Counted from the stretch's first letter, positions 7,694-16,187 are shown. The stretch: DNA of 64,000 nucleotides from JAQWBS01 sp047975765 (GCA_047975765.1 JBKEEF010000004.1:62001-126000), one strand, 5' to 3'. Translations and numbers: made by a program. The notes: generated by a model not told the origin, from the sequence alone.

Positions 7694-8533
7694 TTACAAA
7701 AAAGAACAATAGTCATCCTTATAATTCAGCGAGTTAGGGTCGAATCTGATTCCATCATGAGAGGCTCCCCAATGAAGATGAGGACCGGTTGATCTGCCTG
7801 TCGTTCCCACGGTTCCAATCACATCACCTTTCTTTACTTTGTCACCAACTTTCATTTTTGTGTCTGTCAGATGTGCATAAATCGTGAAAAGTTTATAACC
7901 ATGATCAATAATAACCACATTTCCTGAATAGAAAAAATTATTCTTTCCGCTTAAAGTGATGATACCGTCATTAGGCGCTTTCACTGGAGTTCCTTTGGGC
8001 GCAGCAATGTCCATTCCTTGATGTGGGTTCATCTTCTTGCCATTCATAATTCTCTGACCACCATAATTTCCGCTAGTCCTACCTTTAAGAGGCATTTCTA
8101 TTTTATTTTGCCAGAAGATTTCTTCTCTATCTTCTGTCATAGCGTTACGAATAGCCTTTCTCTCTCTTTCAATTTCTTTCACTTCTTTTTGTGAAGGTTC
8201 AACTTTTTTGGGTTCAATTCCTTTAATGTTTTGGATATCCCACTTTGTCGCAGAAATTGGAAAGTCATATATTTGGGTTTCGCCATTAAAATCTGTTGCA
8301 GAAATTTTGTGGTTAAGCTTATCATCCCTTTCAAATGCAAAGATGAATTTTCCATTGGAAGCAATGTCAATTTTTCTTCCGTCAACAGAGAGTGTTTCAA
8401 TGTTTGTTGCAATACCACTTAATATTTGACCTTGAGCTCTTTTGCCACAAATTTGAATGCTACTTTCGTTTGCATATGAGACACTACTTATCAAACACAA
8501 ACTAAAAATTAAATAAATCGCCTTGAATTTCAT
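7694..8533 (-). CDS. M23 family (LytM-type) metallopeptidase
   Basis: This 279-residue envelope protein has a signal peptide (F-S-L-C-L-I-S-S-V-S-Y-A near residues 9-20), a middle domain with a coiled Glu/Lys stretch at about 130-150, and a C-terminal peptidase M23 domain. The zinc site looks complete: N-P-H-Q-G-M-D-I supplies H-x3-D and G-P-H-L-H-W-G supplies H-x-H. It should therefore be an active peptidoglycan endopeptidase rather than an EnvC/NlpD-type activator. The likely ATG at 8533 lies 32 bases inside the end of xseA. No clear ribosome site precedes it, which implies coupling to xseA translation. The mature protein has Cys residues near both ends. Confidence 0.88.
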   Translation of the reverse strand: MKFKAIYLIFSLCLISSVSYANESSIQICGKRAQGQILSGIATNIETLSVDGRKIDIASNGKFIFAFERDDKLNHKISATDFNGETQIYDFPISATKWDIQNIKGIEPKKVEPSQKEVKEIERERKAIRNAMTEDREEIFWQNKIEMPLKGRTSGNYGGQRIMNGKKMNPHQGMDIAAPKGTPVKAPNDGIITLSGKNNFFYSGNVVIIDHGYKLFTIYAHLTDTKMKVGDKVKKGDVIGTVGTTGRSTGPHLHWGASHDGIRFDPNSLNYKDDYCSFL

Positions 8534-9800
8534 CTTTTTTTGACACCACTTTTGTTTTGATTTCACCATCTATGAATTTAATCTCTAAAAACTGACTCTT
8601 TTTTGCCTCTTCAACATTATATATTGTTTTGTTCTTGTTTTTAATCCATGCAAAACCTCTGTTGAGGACAGAATCTATTGAAACATTATCTAAACGTATC
8701 ATCAAATTGTTTAAATTTTCCTTTTTCTTTTCGAAAATATTTGAAATATAATAAGGACTTAGCCTCGTTTGGATAATCAGATTTTGTTTTTGGTTGAGAA
8801 AATTTCGGAAGGCGTTTTTAAGACGTTCACTTCTATCATCCAGTTTTTGATTTGCTTCAAATAAAATTTGTGAGAGATTAGGGATACCTCGGCTTAAAGC
8901 TTCCAGATATGTTTTCTTTTCCATAAAAAAACGGTGAGAAGCATTTTTCAGCCTGTTTTGAAGATTGCTTACTTGTAGGAGAAGTTCATTTCTGACAGGA
9001 ACGGCAAATTCTGCGGCACCAGTTGGTGTTGGAGCGCGTAAATCTGAAACATAGTCAATGAGCATTGTATCCGTTTCATGGCCCACTGCAGAAATGATAG
9101 GAATTTCTGAATTAAAAACAGCTCGAATAACAATTTCTTCATTGAAAGGCCATAAATCTTCTAAGCTTCCACCACCACGTGCAACAATCAAGACATCAGG
9201 TTTATGACTTGAAGGAAGTTTATTAAATCCCTCAACAGCGGCAGCAATTTTTTCGGCAGCTCCTTCTCCTTGAACAGGCGTTGGCCAGAGCAAAATATGG
9301 CTAGGGAAACGGTCTGTGACTCGATGAATGATATCTCGAATAACCGCTCCGCTTGCACTGGTAATTACCCCAATTTTTTCGGGAAGAAATGGAATCTTCT
9401 TTTTATGTCTTTGATCAAACAAACCTTCTGCCATAAATTTTTGTTTGCGTTCTTCAAGGAGTTTAAGTAAAGCTCCTGTTCCAGCAACTTCCATTGTCTC
9501 AATAATGATTTGGTAAGAGGATTTTCCGGCAAAGGTTGTGATCTTTCCAGTGACAATCACTTCCATTCCGTCTTCAGGTTTGAAGGGAAGGCGTATCATT
9601 GTGCCTTTCCAGCAGACGGCTGAAAGCGTTGCATTTTCATCTTTTAAGGAAAGATAATAGTGTCCTGAATCAGCAAGTTTTCCGCCGAAAATTTCTCCTT
9701 TAACACGAACACGGTTAAAGGTGTTTTCGACAAATCTTTTAATTTCAAAAGAAATTTCACTTACAGTGAATTCTTTAGGTTGTATATTGTTTTCTATCAT
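8502..9800 (-). CDS. xseA: Exodeoxyribonuclease VII large subunit
   Basis: This 432-residue catalytic subunit of exonuclease VII degrades single-stranded DNA in both directions. An N-terminal OB-fold domain (about residues 1-110, with V-R-V-K-G-E-I) is followed by the conserved core: G-V-I-T-S-A-S-G-A-V-I-R-D-I, V-L-I-V-A-R-G-G-G-S-L-E-D-L-W-P-F-N, V-G-H-E-T-D and D-L-R-A-P-T-P-T-G-A-A-E. A long coiled coil lies at about 280-370. The small subunit XseB is not in this window. GAGG lies five bases before the start. The last 32 bases overlap the M23 peptidase gene in another frame. Confidence 0.95.
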   Translation of the reverse strand: MIENNIQPKEFTVSEISFEIKRFVENTFNRVRVKGEIFGGKLADSGHYYLSLKDENATLSAVCWKGTMIRLPFKPEDGMEVIVTGKITTFAGKSSYQIIIETMEVAGTGALLKLLEERKQKFMAEGLFDQRHKKKIPFLPEKIGVITSASGAVIRDIIHRVTDRFPSHILLWPTPVQGEGAAEKIAAAVEGFNKLPSSHKPDVLIVARGGGSLEDLWPFNEEIVIRAVFNSEIPIISAVGHETDTMLIDYVSDLRAPTPTGAAEFAVPVRNELLLQVSNLQNRLKNASHRFFMEKKTYLEALSRGIPNLSQILFEANQKLDDRSERLKNAFRNFLNQKQNLIIQTRLSPYYISNIFEKKKENLNNLMIRLDNVSIDSVLNRGFAWIKNKNKTIYNVEEAKKSQFLEIKFIDGEIKTKVVSKKDEIQGDLFNF

Positions 9801-10064
9801 TTTTTCCTCAAAATATATCTTTTTGAATTTTAGTTGAAATTTCTAGCCTTGTTAAGGGAAAAAACGCTTTTATGCCTTGGTTTTTATGTTTGACCTTTGA
9901 AAGCGATATCTCATTTAAAAATACTGAAATTTTCAAGTTTGAAAAGTAAACAAATTCCTAAGATTTCTTGTAATATTTTGAGATTTTATGTTAATTGCGA
10001 CTCTTCATATTTTTGATATTATATAGTTGTTGGAAGAAATTATCAAATTATGGAGGAAGGTTTT
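9801..10064. other. Intergenic region with promoter for small membrane protein
   Basis: This 264-base AT-rich gap separates the divergent xseA and a small plus-strand gene. I see an imperfectly useful inverted repeat TTTTCAA-GT-TTGAAAA (9930-9945) and one good promoter (below). There is no recognisable RNA gene or decayed coding sequence. Confidence 0.5.
9995..10022 (+). promoter_or_regulatory. Sigma70-type promoter of the 55-residue membrane protein gene
   Basis: TTGCGA (9995-10000), a 16-base spacer and TATTAT (10017-10022) stand about 40 bases before the start at 10065. Confidence 0.5.
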
Positions 10065-10232
10065 ATGACAACAGAAATTATCCTAAAAAAACTTCTTCTT
10101 CTTATGGAAGACACATTCATAGCTAGCATATTTGCTACTGTGGTTATAGCTCTATTCTTGCCTTTTTGTGCTTATCACCTCTATCGTGTTCTTTTGAAAA
10201 AGACAGATAAGCTTATCTATAAGAACTCCTAA
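10065..10232 (+). CDS. Small single-pass membrane protein, unknown function
   Basis: This 55-residue protein has one strongly hydrophobic helix (about residues 20-40) and a short basic tail. I do not recognise a family. Coding is supported by GGAGGAAGG at 10052-10060 immediately before the ATG at 10065, one of the strongest ribosome sites in the window, and by a promoter-like sequence upstream. Its stop codon (10230-10232) shares two bases with the converging ftsY stop (10229-10231), so there is no room for a terminator between them. It could be a small regulator or subunit of a membrane complex, but nothing shows which. Confidence 0.6.
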   Translation: MTTEIILKKLLLLMEDTFIASIFATVVIALFLPFCAYHLYRVLLKKTDKLIYKNS

Positions 10233-11155
10233 AGACCGATTAGATTTTTAGAGAAATCCGTTGCGGAGAAATCTCTTAAGTCTTCGATTTTTTCACCAAC
10301 ACCGATGTAATATATTGGTGTTTTTGTTTCTTCAGCAATTGCAATGACAACTCCACCTTTGGAAGTTCCATCTAACTTTGTGATAACAAGTCCAGAGACA
10401 TTGAGCGTTTCTCCAAAAACTTTCGTTTGTTCCAAAGCATTTTGCCCTGTCGTTGAATCAAGAGTAAGTAATGTTGTGTGAGGCGCTTCAGGAATGAGCT
10501 TTTTGATTGTCTTGTCTAGTTTTACAAGTTCGTCCATCAAATGTGTCTTATTTTGGAGTCTTCCTGCAGTATCAATGAAAACAACGTCATCTTTTTCTTT
10601 TATAGCCACATTGATACCGTCGTAGGCAAGGCCAGCAGAATTACATCCATCGGGGCCAGAGAAAACCCTAATGTTATTTCTTTCACCCCAAATTTTGAGT
10701 TGTTCAACAGCTGCAGCTCGGAAGGTATCTCCCGCAATGAGTGAAACTTTCAAGCCTTGTGCTTTTAATTTCGAAGCTAGTTTGCCGATTGTTGTGGTTT
10801 TTCCGGCACCATTAACCCCAATCATCAAAATCACATAAGGTTTTTTTGTTGCGTCAATTTCAAATTTATGTTCACAAGGTTTGAGAATTTGCTCAATTTT
10901 TTTTGCAAGTTCTCTTTTGATTTCTTCATCAGTTGCTGATTTATCTTGTTTTGCCTGAGAAAAGCTTTCAATGATTTTTGAAGAAGCTTTAGTGCCGACA
11001 TCAGACATAATCAAAGTTTCTTCTAAATCATCTAGTGTTTGTTCGGAGAGTTTTTTTTGAGTGAAAATAGATTTGATGAAACCCGTTTTTTTTTCAGTTT
11101 CTTCAACTTTAACTTCAACTTTTTCTTCTCTATTTTTTTTGAAAAAACCAAACAT
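10229..11155 (-). CDS. ftsY: Signal recognition particle receptor FtsY
   Basis: This 308-residue SRP-type GTPase docks SRP-ribosome complexes at the inner membrane. Order: a short charged N-terminal A-region, the N-domain helices, then the NG GTPase with G1 G-V-N-G-A-G-K-T-T-T-I-G-K-L, G2 D-T-F-R-A-A-A-V-E-Q-L, G3 D-T-A-G-R, G4 T-K-L-D-G-T-S-K-G-G and G5 G-V-G-E-K-I-E-D-L-R-D-F. The acidic A-domain is much shorter than in E. coli, as usual for alphaproteobacteria. The ATG follows the mtaB stop after one base. Its 3' end collides with the small membrane protein gene on the other strand. Confidence 0.96.
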   Translation of the reverse strand: MFGFFKKNREEKVEVKVEETEKKTGFIKSIFTQKKLSEQTLDDLEETLIMSDVGTKASSKIIESFSQAKQDKSATDEEIKRELAKKIEQILKPCEHKFEIDATKKPYVILMIGVNGAGKTTTIGKLASKLKAQGLKVSLIAGDTFRAAAVEQLKIWGERNNIRVFSGPDGCNSAGLAYDGINVAIKEKDDVVFIDTAGRLQNKTHLMDELVKLDKTIKKLIPEAPHTTLLTLDSTTGQNALEQTKVFGETLNVSGLVITKLDGTSKGGVVIAIAEETKTPIYYIGVGEKIEDLRDFSATDFSKNLIGL

Positions 11156-11156
11156 T

Positions 11157-12188
11157 CTATTCTTCTCTCATTTCTCTTAAAATTTTTGCTCTTCTTTTTC
11201 TGTCTTCGACAGGAACTTGAGGCATTAAGCTTGCTGGTGTTCCTGAGCGTTCAGAATATGGGAAGACGTGGAGTTTGTCAATTCCTGCTTCTTCAACAAG
11301 TTTGCAGGTGTTTTCAAAAGCTTCTTCGGTTTCTGTTGGAAAACCACAAATAAAATCTGAACCAAAAGTCGCTTGAGGACGAATTTTACGAATATTATTA
11401 CATAAATTAATCACATCATTTCTTAAATGACGCCTTCTCATTCTTTTCAAAATCAGATCATCACCAGCTTGAATAGAGAGGTGATAGTGGTCTGGCATTC
11501 TTGAATCAGAAGTTAGTTGAATGAATTTTTCATCAATTGCCGCTGGATCAAGAGAACCAAATTGAAGGTGAGGAAGCTCAGGAATTTCAGCCAGAATGCT
11601 TTCCACTAAATCACTAAATGAGGGTTGGTAAGAGCAAATATCAACACCAGTAAGGCAAATTTCCTCAAATCCATTATTCAAAAGCTCACGAATCTGGTTG
11701 ATGATACTTTCTTTTTCAACTGAACGATTGTTTCCTCTAGCGTAAGGAATGATACAATAGGTACAACGGTGGTCACAGCCTTGTTGGATTTGTACAAAAG
11801 CTTTTTGTCGGCCTTCAAAAGCAGTAATGATATATTTATCATAATCATCGTAAGAAAAAATATCACCAACAACTGATTTTTCAGAAATTTCTCCATTGAT
11901 ATATTTTTCAATTTCAGTTTTTTCTTTGTTGCCTAAAACAAGGTCAACTTCATCCATTGCAGCATATTTCTGTGGTGCAATTTGAGCTGCGCAACCTGTA
12001 ACAATAATTTTTGCTTTAGGGTTTTCCTTACGAAGTTTGCGAATCGTTTGGCGGCACTGCCTTTCAGCTTCTCCAGTCACTGCACAAGTGTTGACAATGA
12101 TAACATCGTCAAGATGTGCAAGTTTTTCTTTGAAAATTTCGGACTCAAAAGTATTGATACGACAGCCTAGTGTTACGACATTTACCAT
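11157..12188 (-). CDS. mtaB: tRNA t6A37 methylthiotransferase MtaB, short form
   Basis: This radical-SAM methylthiotransferase converts t6A37 to ms2t6A in tRNAs reading ANN codons. The N-terminal UPF0004 domain has three cluster cysteines (T-L-G-C-R-I-N, N-T-C-A-V-T and V-T-G-C-A-A). The radical-SAM cluster motif is C-D-H-R-C-T-Y-C near residues 137-144, and F-G-S-D-F-I-C-G-F-P-T-E-T follows. The C-L-G-C-R-I-N form and C-A-V-T favour MtaB over MiaB. At 343 residues it stops just after the radical-SAM barrel (R-A-K-I-L-R-E) and lacks the usual C-terminal TRAM domain. ftsY begins one base later, so no remnant remains. AGGA precedes the ATG by about seven bases. Confidence 0.9.
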   Translation of the reverse strand: MVNVVTLGCRINTFESEIFKEKLAHLDDVIIVNTCAVTGEAERQCRQTIRKLRKENPKAKIIVTGCAAQIAPQKYAAMDEVDLVLGNKEKTEIEKYINGEISEKSVVGDIFSYDDYDKYIITAFEGRQKAFVQIQQGCDHRCTYCIIPYARGNNRSVEKESIINQIRELLNNGFEEICLTGVDICSYQPSFSDLVESILAEIPELPHLQFGSLDPAAIDEKFIQLTSDSRMPDHYHLSIQAGDDLILKRMRRRHLRNDVINLCNNIRKIRPQATFGSDFICGFPTETEEAFENTCKLVEEAGIDKLHVFPYSERSGTPASLMPQVPVEDRKRRAKILREMREE

Positions 12189-12196
12189 ATTGCTTC

Positions 12197-13099
12197 CTAT
12201 TTAATCACATTCAAAGCAATGTCAGTATTTTCTTTGATAGCTTCAATACTTTTTTTCAATGTTTCTTTTTCAGACGCAGAAAGTTTAGGAATAAAAATTT
12301 CTCCAACCCCGTTTCTATTGATTTTTGTTGGGTAAGAAACAAAAACATCTTTGATTCCTTCTGCTTCTTTTTGAAGAGAAGCAACATTCAAAATCACATC
12401 TTCATCGTTTCTGATTGCCAAGCAAATTCGGGCTAGGCAAGATGCAACACCATAAAAAGTGGCGCCTTTGCCTTCAATGATTTTTTTGCCACCAAAACGA
12501 ACTTCTTCATCAACTTCTTTCATCAATTCTGGGGTGATTTTGCTTGAATTTAGATTAGACCAAATGAGAGCTTGACTATCACCATGTTCACCCAAAACAT
12601 CTGCTTTGATATCTTGAGGGGCAAGGTTGAGGTGACGGCTAAGAATCGATTGAAAACGAGATGTATCGAGCAATGTTCCACTGCTGATTACTCTTTCTTT
12701 AGGAAATCCAGAAAGTTTGAGTGTGACATGTGCCATCACATCTACAGGATTTGAAGCGACAACAATAATGCAGTTAGGTGCATATTTGACAATTTCAGGA
12801 ACAATGCTTGCAAATATTTTAGCATTAATTTCGAGAAGATCAGTTCTGGTTTGTCCTGGTTTGCGGTTTGAACCAGCTGTGATGACAACAATGTTGGCAT
12901 CTTTCAGGTCTTCATAACCACCTGCACGAACTTTTGTTGCATAAGAAGCAGGTGTTGCGTGCAAGATGTCGTTTGCTTCAGCAACAGCTTTAGCATTGTT
13001 ATAATCAACAAGAACAATTTCTTGTGCAATATTTCTGACAACGAGGGTATAAGCTGTTGCGCTACCAACGTTTCCAGCTCCAATAATTCCTATTTTCAT
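12197..13099 (-). CDS. LDH-family dehydrogenase with malate-type specificity residue
   Basis: This 300-residue NAD-dependent dehydrogenase of the lactate/malate family has the Rossmann motif G-I-I-G-A-G-N-V-G-S, catalytic His in L-G-E-H-G-D-S, and the substrate-binding Arg in L-D-T-S-R-F. In the active-site loop residue 79 is Arg (A-G-S-N-R-K-P-G, codon at 12863-12865). In this family Gln there gives lactate and Arg gives malate specificity (the classic Q102R switch). I therefore predict oxidation of malate to oxaloacetate. Its tandem neighbour upstream is otherwise very similar but has Gln. The ATG at 13099 has AAAAGGA upstream; seven in-frame codons before it (TTG start) run into the preceding stop. 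The two genes are 21 bases apart. Confidence 0.9.
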   Translation of the reverse strand: MKIGIIGAGNVGSATAYTLVVRNIAQEIVLVDYNNAKAVAEANDILHATPASYATKVRAGGYEDLKDANIVVITAGSNRKPGQTRTDLLEINAKIFASIVPEIVKYAPNCIIVVASNPVDVMAHVTLKLSGFPKERVISSGTLLDTSRFQSILSRHLNLAPQDIKADVLGEHGDSQALIWSNLNSSKITPELMKEVDEEVRFGGKKIIEGKGATFYGVASCLARICLAIRNDEDVILNVASLQKEAEGIKDVFVSYPTKINRNGVGEIFIPKLSASEKETLKKSIEAIKENTDIALNVIK

Positions 13100-13120
13100 A
13101 TTTAAGTTCCTTTTTATCAA

Positions 13121-14068
13121 TTAGCTTTTGTGAACAATTGCCAAAGCTTCAACAGAATTATCTTTGATTGTTGCAATACTCTTTTTAAGGCGTTTATGTT
13201 CATCAGCTGAAAGTTCTGGATGAATAACGGTTTCAATACCATGTTTACCAATAACAGTTGGGTAAGAGGTGAAAACATCTTTAATGCCTTCTACATCTTT
13301 TTGAAGAGAAGAAACAGTGAATATCGCTCTTTCATCTTTACCAATAGCACGGCAAATTCTGGATAAACAGCCAGCGATTCCATAGAAAGTTGAGCCTTTA
13401 CCATTGATAATTTTATATGCAGCATTCACGACATCGTTTTCCATTTGTGCAATGAACTTTTCATCAATTGGTTTATTTATGTCTTTTGCAAATTGCATTA
13501 CATTAACAGCAGCTGCTTCAGCATTAGACCAAACGAGAACTTCACTGTCTCCATGTTCGCCCAAGACACTTGCGTGGACAGATTGAGGGGAAACACCTAA
13601 ATATTCTCCCATAAGTGCACGGAAACGAGATGTGTCAAGAACAGTTCCGCTACCAATCACTCTTTCTTTAGGGAAACCAGAAAGCTCAAGTGTGACATGA
13701 GCCATCACATCTACAGGGTTTGAAGCCACAATGATAATGCAGTTCGGTGCATATTTTACAATTTCAGAGAGGATCGTTTTGAAAATTTTAACGTTAATTT
13801 CGAGGAGGTCTGTTCTAGTTTGTCCTGGTTTTTGGTTTGCACCAGCTGTAATGATGACAATGTTGGCATCTTTGAGATCAGCATACTCGCCTGCAGTGAT
13901 TCTGCTTGCATTTGAAAAAGTTGTTGCATGAGCAATATCAGCAGCTTCTGCTTCTGCTCTAGCTTTGTTCAAATCTACCAAGACAATTTCACCCGCAACG
14001 CCTCTCATCATCAAAGCAAAAGCTGTCGCACTTCCGACGCCACCGGCACCAACAATCCCAATTTTCAT
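13121..14068 (-). CDS. L-lactate dehydrogenase
   Basis: This 315-residue NAD-dependent dehydrogenase interconverts pyruvate and L-lactate. Motifs: G-I-V-G-A-G-G-V-G-S at the N-terminus, A-G-A-N-Q-K-P-G with Gln79 (codon 13832-13834), the lactate-type specificity residue, L-D-T-S-R-F, and catalytic His in L-G-E-H-G-D-S near residue 180. It shares long identical stretches with the gene just downstream, such as N-P-V-D-V-M-A-H-V-T-L, so the pair is a tandem duplication. Fermentative lactate production would fit a microaerobic or gut lifestyle; that is inference. Upstream is a GAGGAG-type ribosome site about nine bases before the ATG. Confidence 0.93.
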   Translation of the reverse strand: MKIGIVGAGGVGSATAFALMMRGVAGEIVLVDLNKARAEAEAADIAHATTFSNASRITAGEYADLKDANIVIITAGANQKPGQTRTDLLEINVKIFKTILSEIVKYAPNCIIIVASNPVDVMAHVTLELSGFPKERVIGSGTVLDTSRFRALMGEYLGVSPQSVHASVLGEHGDSEVLVWSNAEAAAVNVMQFAKDINKPIDEKFIAQMENDVVNAAYKIINGKGSTFYGIAGCLSRICRAIGKDERAIFTVSSLQKDVEGIKDVFTSYPTVIGKHGIETVIHPELSADEHKRLKKSIATIKDNSVEALAIVHKS

Positions 14069-14150
14069 TTTAGTTTCTCCTCAAAAATCATTTTTCTACC
14101 TTATTTATAAAGTAGGTTTTTATTATAATAAAACAAGCTTTCAACACAAT

Positions 14151-14182
14151 AAAAAAAGCTATTAGATAAAATAGCTTTTTTT
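14151..14182 (-). terminator. Terminator after acidic membrane protein gene
   Basis: AAAAAAAGCTAT (14151-14162) pairs with ATAGCTTTTTTT (14171-14182) across eight bases. On the minus strand it follows the stop at 14207 and precedes the lactate dehydrogenase gene. Confidence 0.82.
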
Positions 14183-14206
14183 ATTAATATTACTTTGTAA
14201 CTTAAG

Positions 14207-14545
14207 CTATTCAGCAACGATTGTTTCGTCGTCGTCTGCAGTAAACTCAGGGTTTTCTTCAACAACGTCACCACCGGATTGTGTTGTAGAATCAAGAACC
14301 ATTCCGTCGCCATTGTCACCAACTTCATCAATCACTGCTGCAGATGGGTTAGAACCATCATCAGCAATTGGTTGAATTTCAGCTTCAAGATCGTCAGTTA
14401 CAACTGTGTCAGGAGAAATCGCAACTTCTTCTTCACTAAGTGTTACATTTTCAACAACTGGAGTTTCAGCTTGTTTTTCTTTGACGAATTTTCCGACCAA
14501 AGCGAGAACAGCTACAACAAGGATAATATAAAACAGCTTTTTCAT
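14207..14545 (-). CDS. Small acidic membrane-anchored protein, unknown function
   Basis: This is a 112-residue protein with an N-terminal hydrophobic helix (K-K-L-F-Y-I-I-L-V-V-A-V-L-A-L-V-G, residues 2-18) followed by K-F-V-K-E-K. The rest is low-complexity and very acidic, rich in Asp, Glu, Val, Thr and Ser, with hardly any basic residues. The helix could be a signal anchor, leaving the acidic tail in the periplasm. There is no cysteine and no family I recognise. It is transcribed alone: a terminator follows it and the upstream ABC genes end about 80 bases away. A disordered periplasmic tail binding cations or cationic partners is possible but speculative. Confidence 0.62.
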   Translation of the reverse strand: MKKLFYIILVVAVLALVGKFVKEKQAETPVVENVTLSEEEVAISPDTVVTDDLEAEIQPIADDGSNPSAAVIDEVGDNGDGMVLDSTTQSGGDVVEENPEFTADDDETIVAE

Positions 14546-14623
14546 TTTTTTTGCCCTTAAAATATGTTATTTAATCTACTCAACAACCTATTGCGATATT
14601 TGCAAAATGTCAATTTTAAACTG

Positions 14624-15412
14624 CTATCTAACCCCAAATTTATTGCCTGATGAATATCTTTTCAGCCCACTATAAAAGAACCATACGGAGAAAGTTGAAA
14701 TAGAAATGGTGAAGCTAAGTAAAATCAATAGGTTCGTCCATTTAAAATTAGTAATAATTTCGACAGGGAATAAAGAAATGAATCCTGCAGGAATAACTGT
14801 TAAATAGAGAACTTTATACCATCCTGTGAAAACAGAGGCTGGTTGAGATGAAAAAATCAGAAAAGACATAAAGATATTATGACCTAACCGTTCAATATCA
14901 TTTTTATAAAAAGAAAATGTGGAAAGAATAAGTCTGAAGCTGATAAAAATTGAAGCAACAATAATTGTTAAGGCTATAAATATAAAAATATTTTGAATAT
15001 CAATATAATAACCAGAAATCGTAAAAAGGACAATACCAGTGATGATGTCTCCCCAATTTGCAAAAGTGCTTTCTGAAGTCAATACTAGGAATAGGCTATT
15101 GCGTGGAGAAGTAATGTAATTTTCCAAACTACCGTTTTCAATATACTGAGAGATTTCTTCACACCCTCTGAAGAAAACAGCATAGATACCAAAGCCAAAA
15201 TTATTTATTCCATGCATCAGATAGAGGTGTTGCATAGTCCAACCATTGATTGACCCTCTGTTTTGTAAAAGTGCCCACCACATAAAGACGAATATTAAAT
15301 TATTAATGAGCATGAGTAATATATTGGTCCAAGCATCAGATTTTGAAGTAAAAGCAGACTTGAAATTGTTTTTTTGAATCGTCAAAAAGAGACTGAAGTT
15401 ACTAACCGCCAT
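14624..15412 (-). CDS. ABC-2 type transporter permease (COG3694-like)
   Basis: This 262-residue membrane protein has about six hydrophobic segments and resembles the COG3694 permease of uncharacterised ABC-2 exporters. The segment C-E-E-I-S-Q-Y-I-E-N-G-S-L-E-N-Y-I near residue 85 corresponds to the cytoplasmic helix that contacts the ATPase, and G-S-L-E-N-Y-I-T-S-P-R-N matches the family's G-x-L-D-x-x-L-x-x-P. Its ATG lies 11 bases inside the preceding permease gene, so the two are translationally coupled. With that gene and the ATPase further upstream it forms the usual COG4586-COG4587-COG3694 trio. The substrate is unknown. Confidence 0.82.
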   Translation of the reverse strand: MAVSNFSLFLTIQKNNFKSAFTSKSDAWTNILLMLINNLIFVFMWWALLQNRGSINGWTMQHLYLMHGINNFGFGIYAVFFRGCEEISQYIENGSLENYITSPRNSLFLVLTSESTFANWGDIITGIVLFTISGYYIDIQNIFIFIALTIIVASIFISFRLILSTFSFYKNDIERLGHNIFMSFLIFSSQPASVFTGWYKVLYLTVIPAGFISLFPVEIITNFKWTNLLILLSFTISISTFSVWFFYSGLKRYSSGNKFGVR

Positions 15413-16187
15413 AAATTTGTATCCTTTTCCCTAGTTTTCGATAGGCAACAAAGATAATTGTACAAAGCAAACTTAGCCAAAATATATTTAAAGTAATGGC
15501 TAGCAATAAATTTTGCCACGAAAAATCATAAACAAGTCTCAAGGAGAGGTAATAAAAAGAATAAAATGGTGTATATTTTGCAATTTCAATAAACCACTCA
15601 GGATAAATTGAAAGAGGAATGATTGCTCCACCAAAAACGAATCCGAGTCTATCAATGACCATGTTTAAATATCTTGTTGAATTAAGCCAAATTGCGGACA
15701 TACCGCAAGCGCATTTAATGAATAGATTAATGAGACAAGAAAAATAGCACATTGCCAAGATGATAGGTAGGTGTTGCCATTGAAAAGGTACGTCATCAGT
15801 TATAATTAATGTTAGAATACCACCAAACGTGATGAAAACAATAAAAGAAGATGTTATTTCTCCTAAAGCTTCAAAAAATCGTATAAAGAAGAATGAAACT
15901 GGTTTGTTGATGAAATATGCCATGTTTCCACTTCTAATATCCTCATTGAAAATACGTTCAAGACGCGGGGGAGAAAGAATGATTGTTTCTGCCAAGAGTA
16001 GATACCAAATAAAAGAATGGTTGATTGTGCTGTTGGATTCTTTCCCAATTACTACCCATAACTGATTATAGGTTAAAAGAAGAATAGACAGAATCACTAA
16101 CATTCCACTAATGAGAGGTAAGTTTTTACTTTTTTCACGAAAAGAAATCTTTGTAAAAGCTAGATATTTTGACAGAGTTTTATACAT
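15402..16187 (-). CDS. ABC-2 type transporter permease (COG4587-like)
   Basis: This 261-residue permease has about six transmembrane helices and pairs with the next gene as a heterodimeric ABC-2 exporter. It carries the family's cytoplasmic segment I-F-N-E-D-I-R-S-G-N-M-A-Y-F-I-N-K-P near residue 85. The start at 16187 overlaps the last eight bases of the ATPase gene, and AAGGAG stands at 16201-16206. Sixteen further in-frame codons upstream lie wholly in the ATPase gene and are unlikely to be used. Unlike the ATPase it is intact. Confidence 0.83.
   Translation of the reverse strand: MYKTLSKYLAFTKISFREKSKNLPLISGMLVILSILLLTYNQLWVVIGKESNSTINHSFIWYLLLAETIILSPPRLERIFNEDIRSGNMAYFINKPVSFFFIRFFEALGEITSSFIVFITFGGILTLIITDDVPFQWQHLPIILAMCYFSCLINLFIKCACGMSAIWLNSTRYLNMVIDRLGFVFGGAIIPLSIYPEWFIEIAKYTPFYSFYYLSLRLVYDFSWQNLLLAITLNIFWLSLLCTIIFVAYRKLGKRIQIYGG

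Noticed and set aside
14279..14560. Long open frame opposite the small acidic membrane protein
   Set aside because: Its Asn/Phe/Cys-rich product is a mirror of the coding strand's codon use, and it has no ribosome site.
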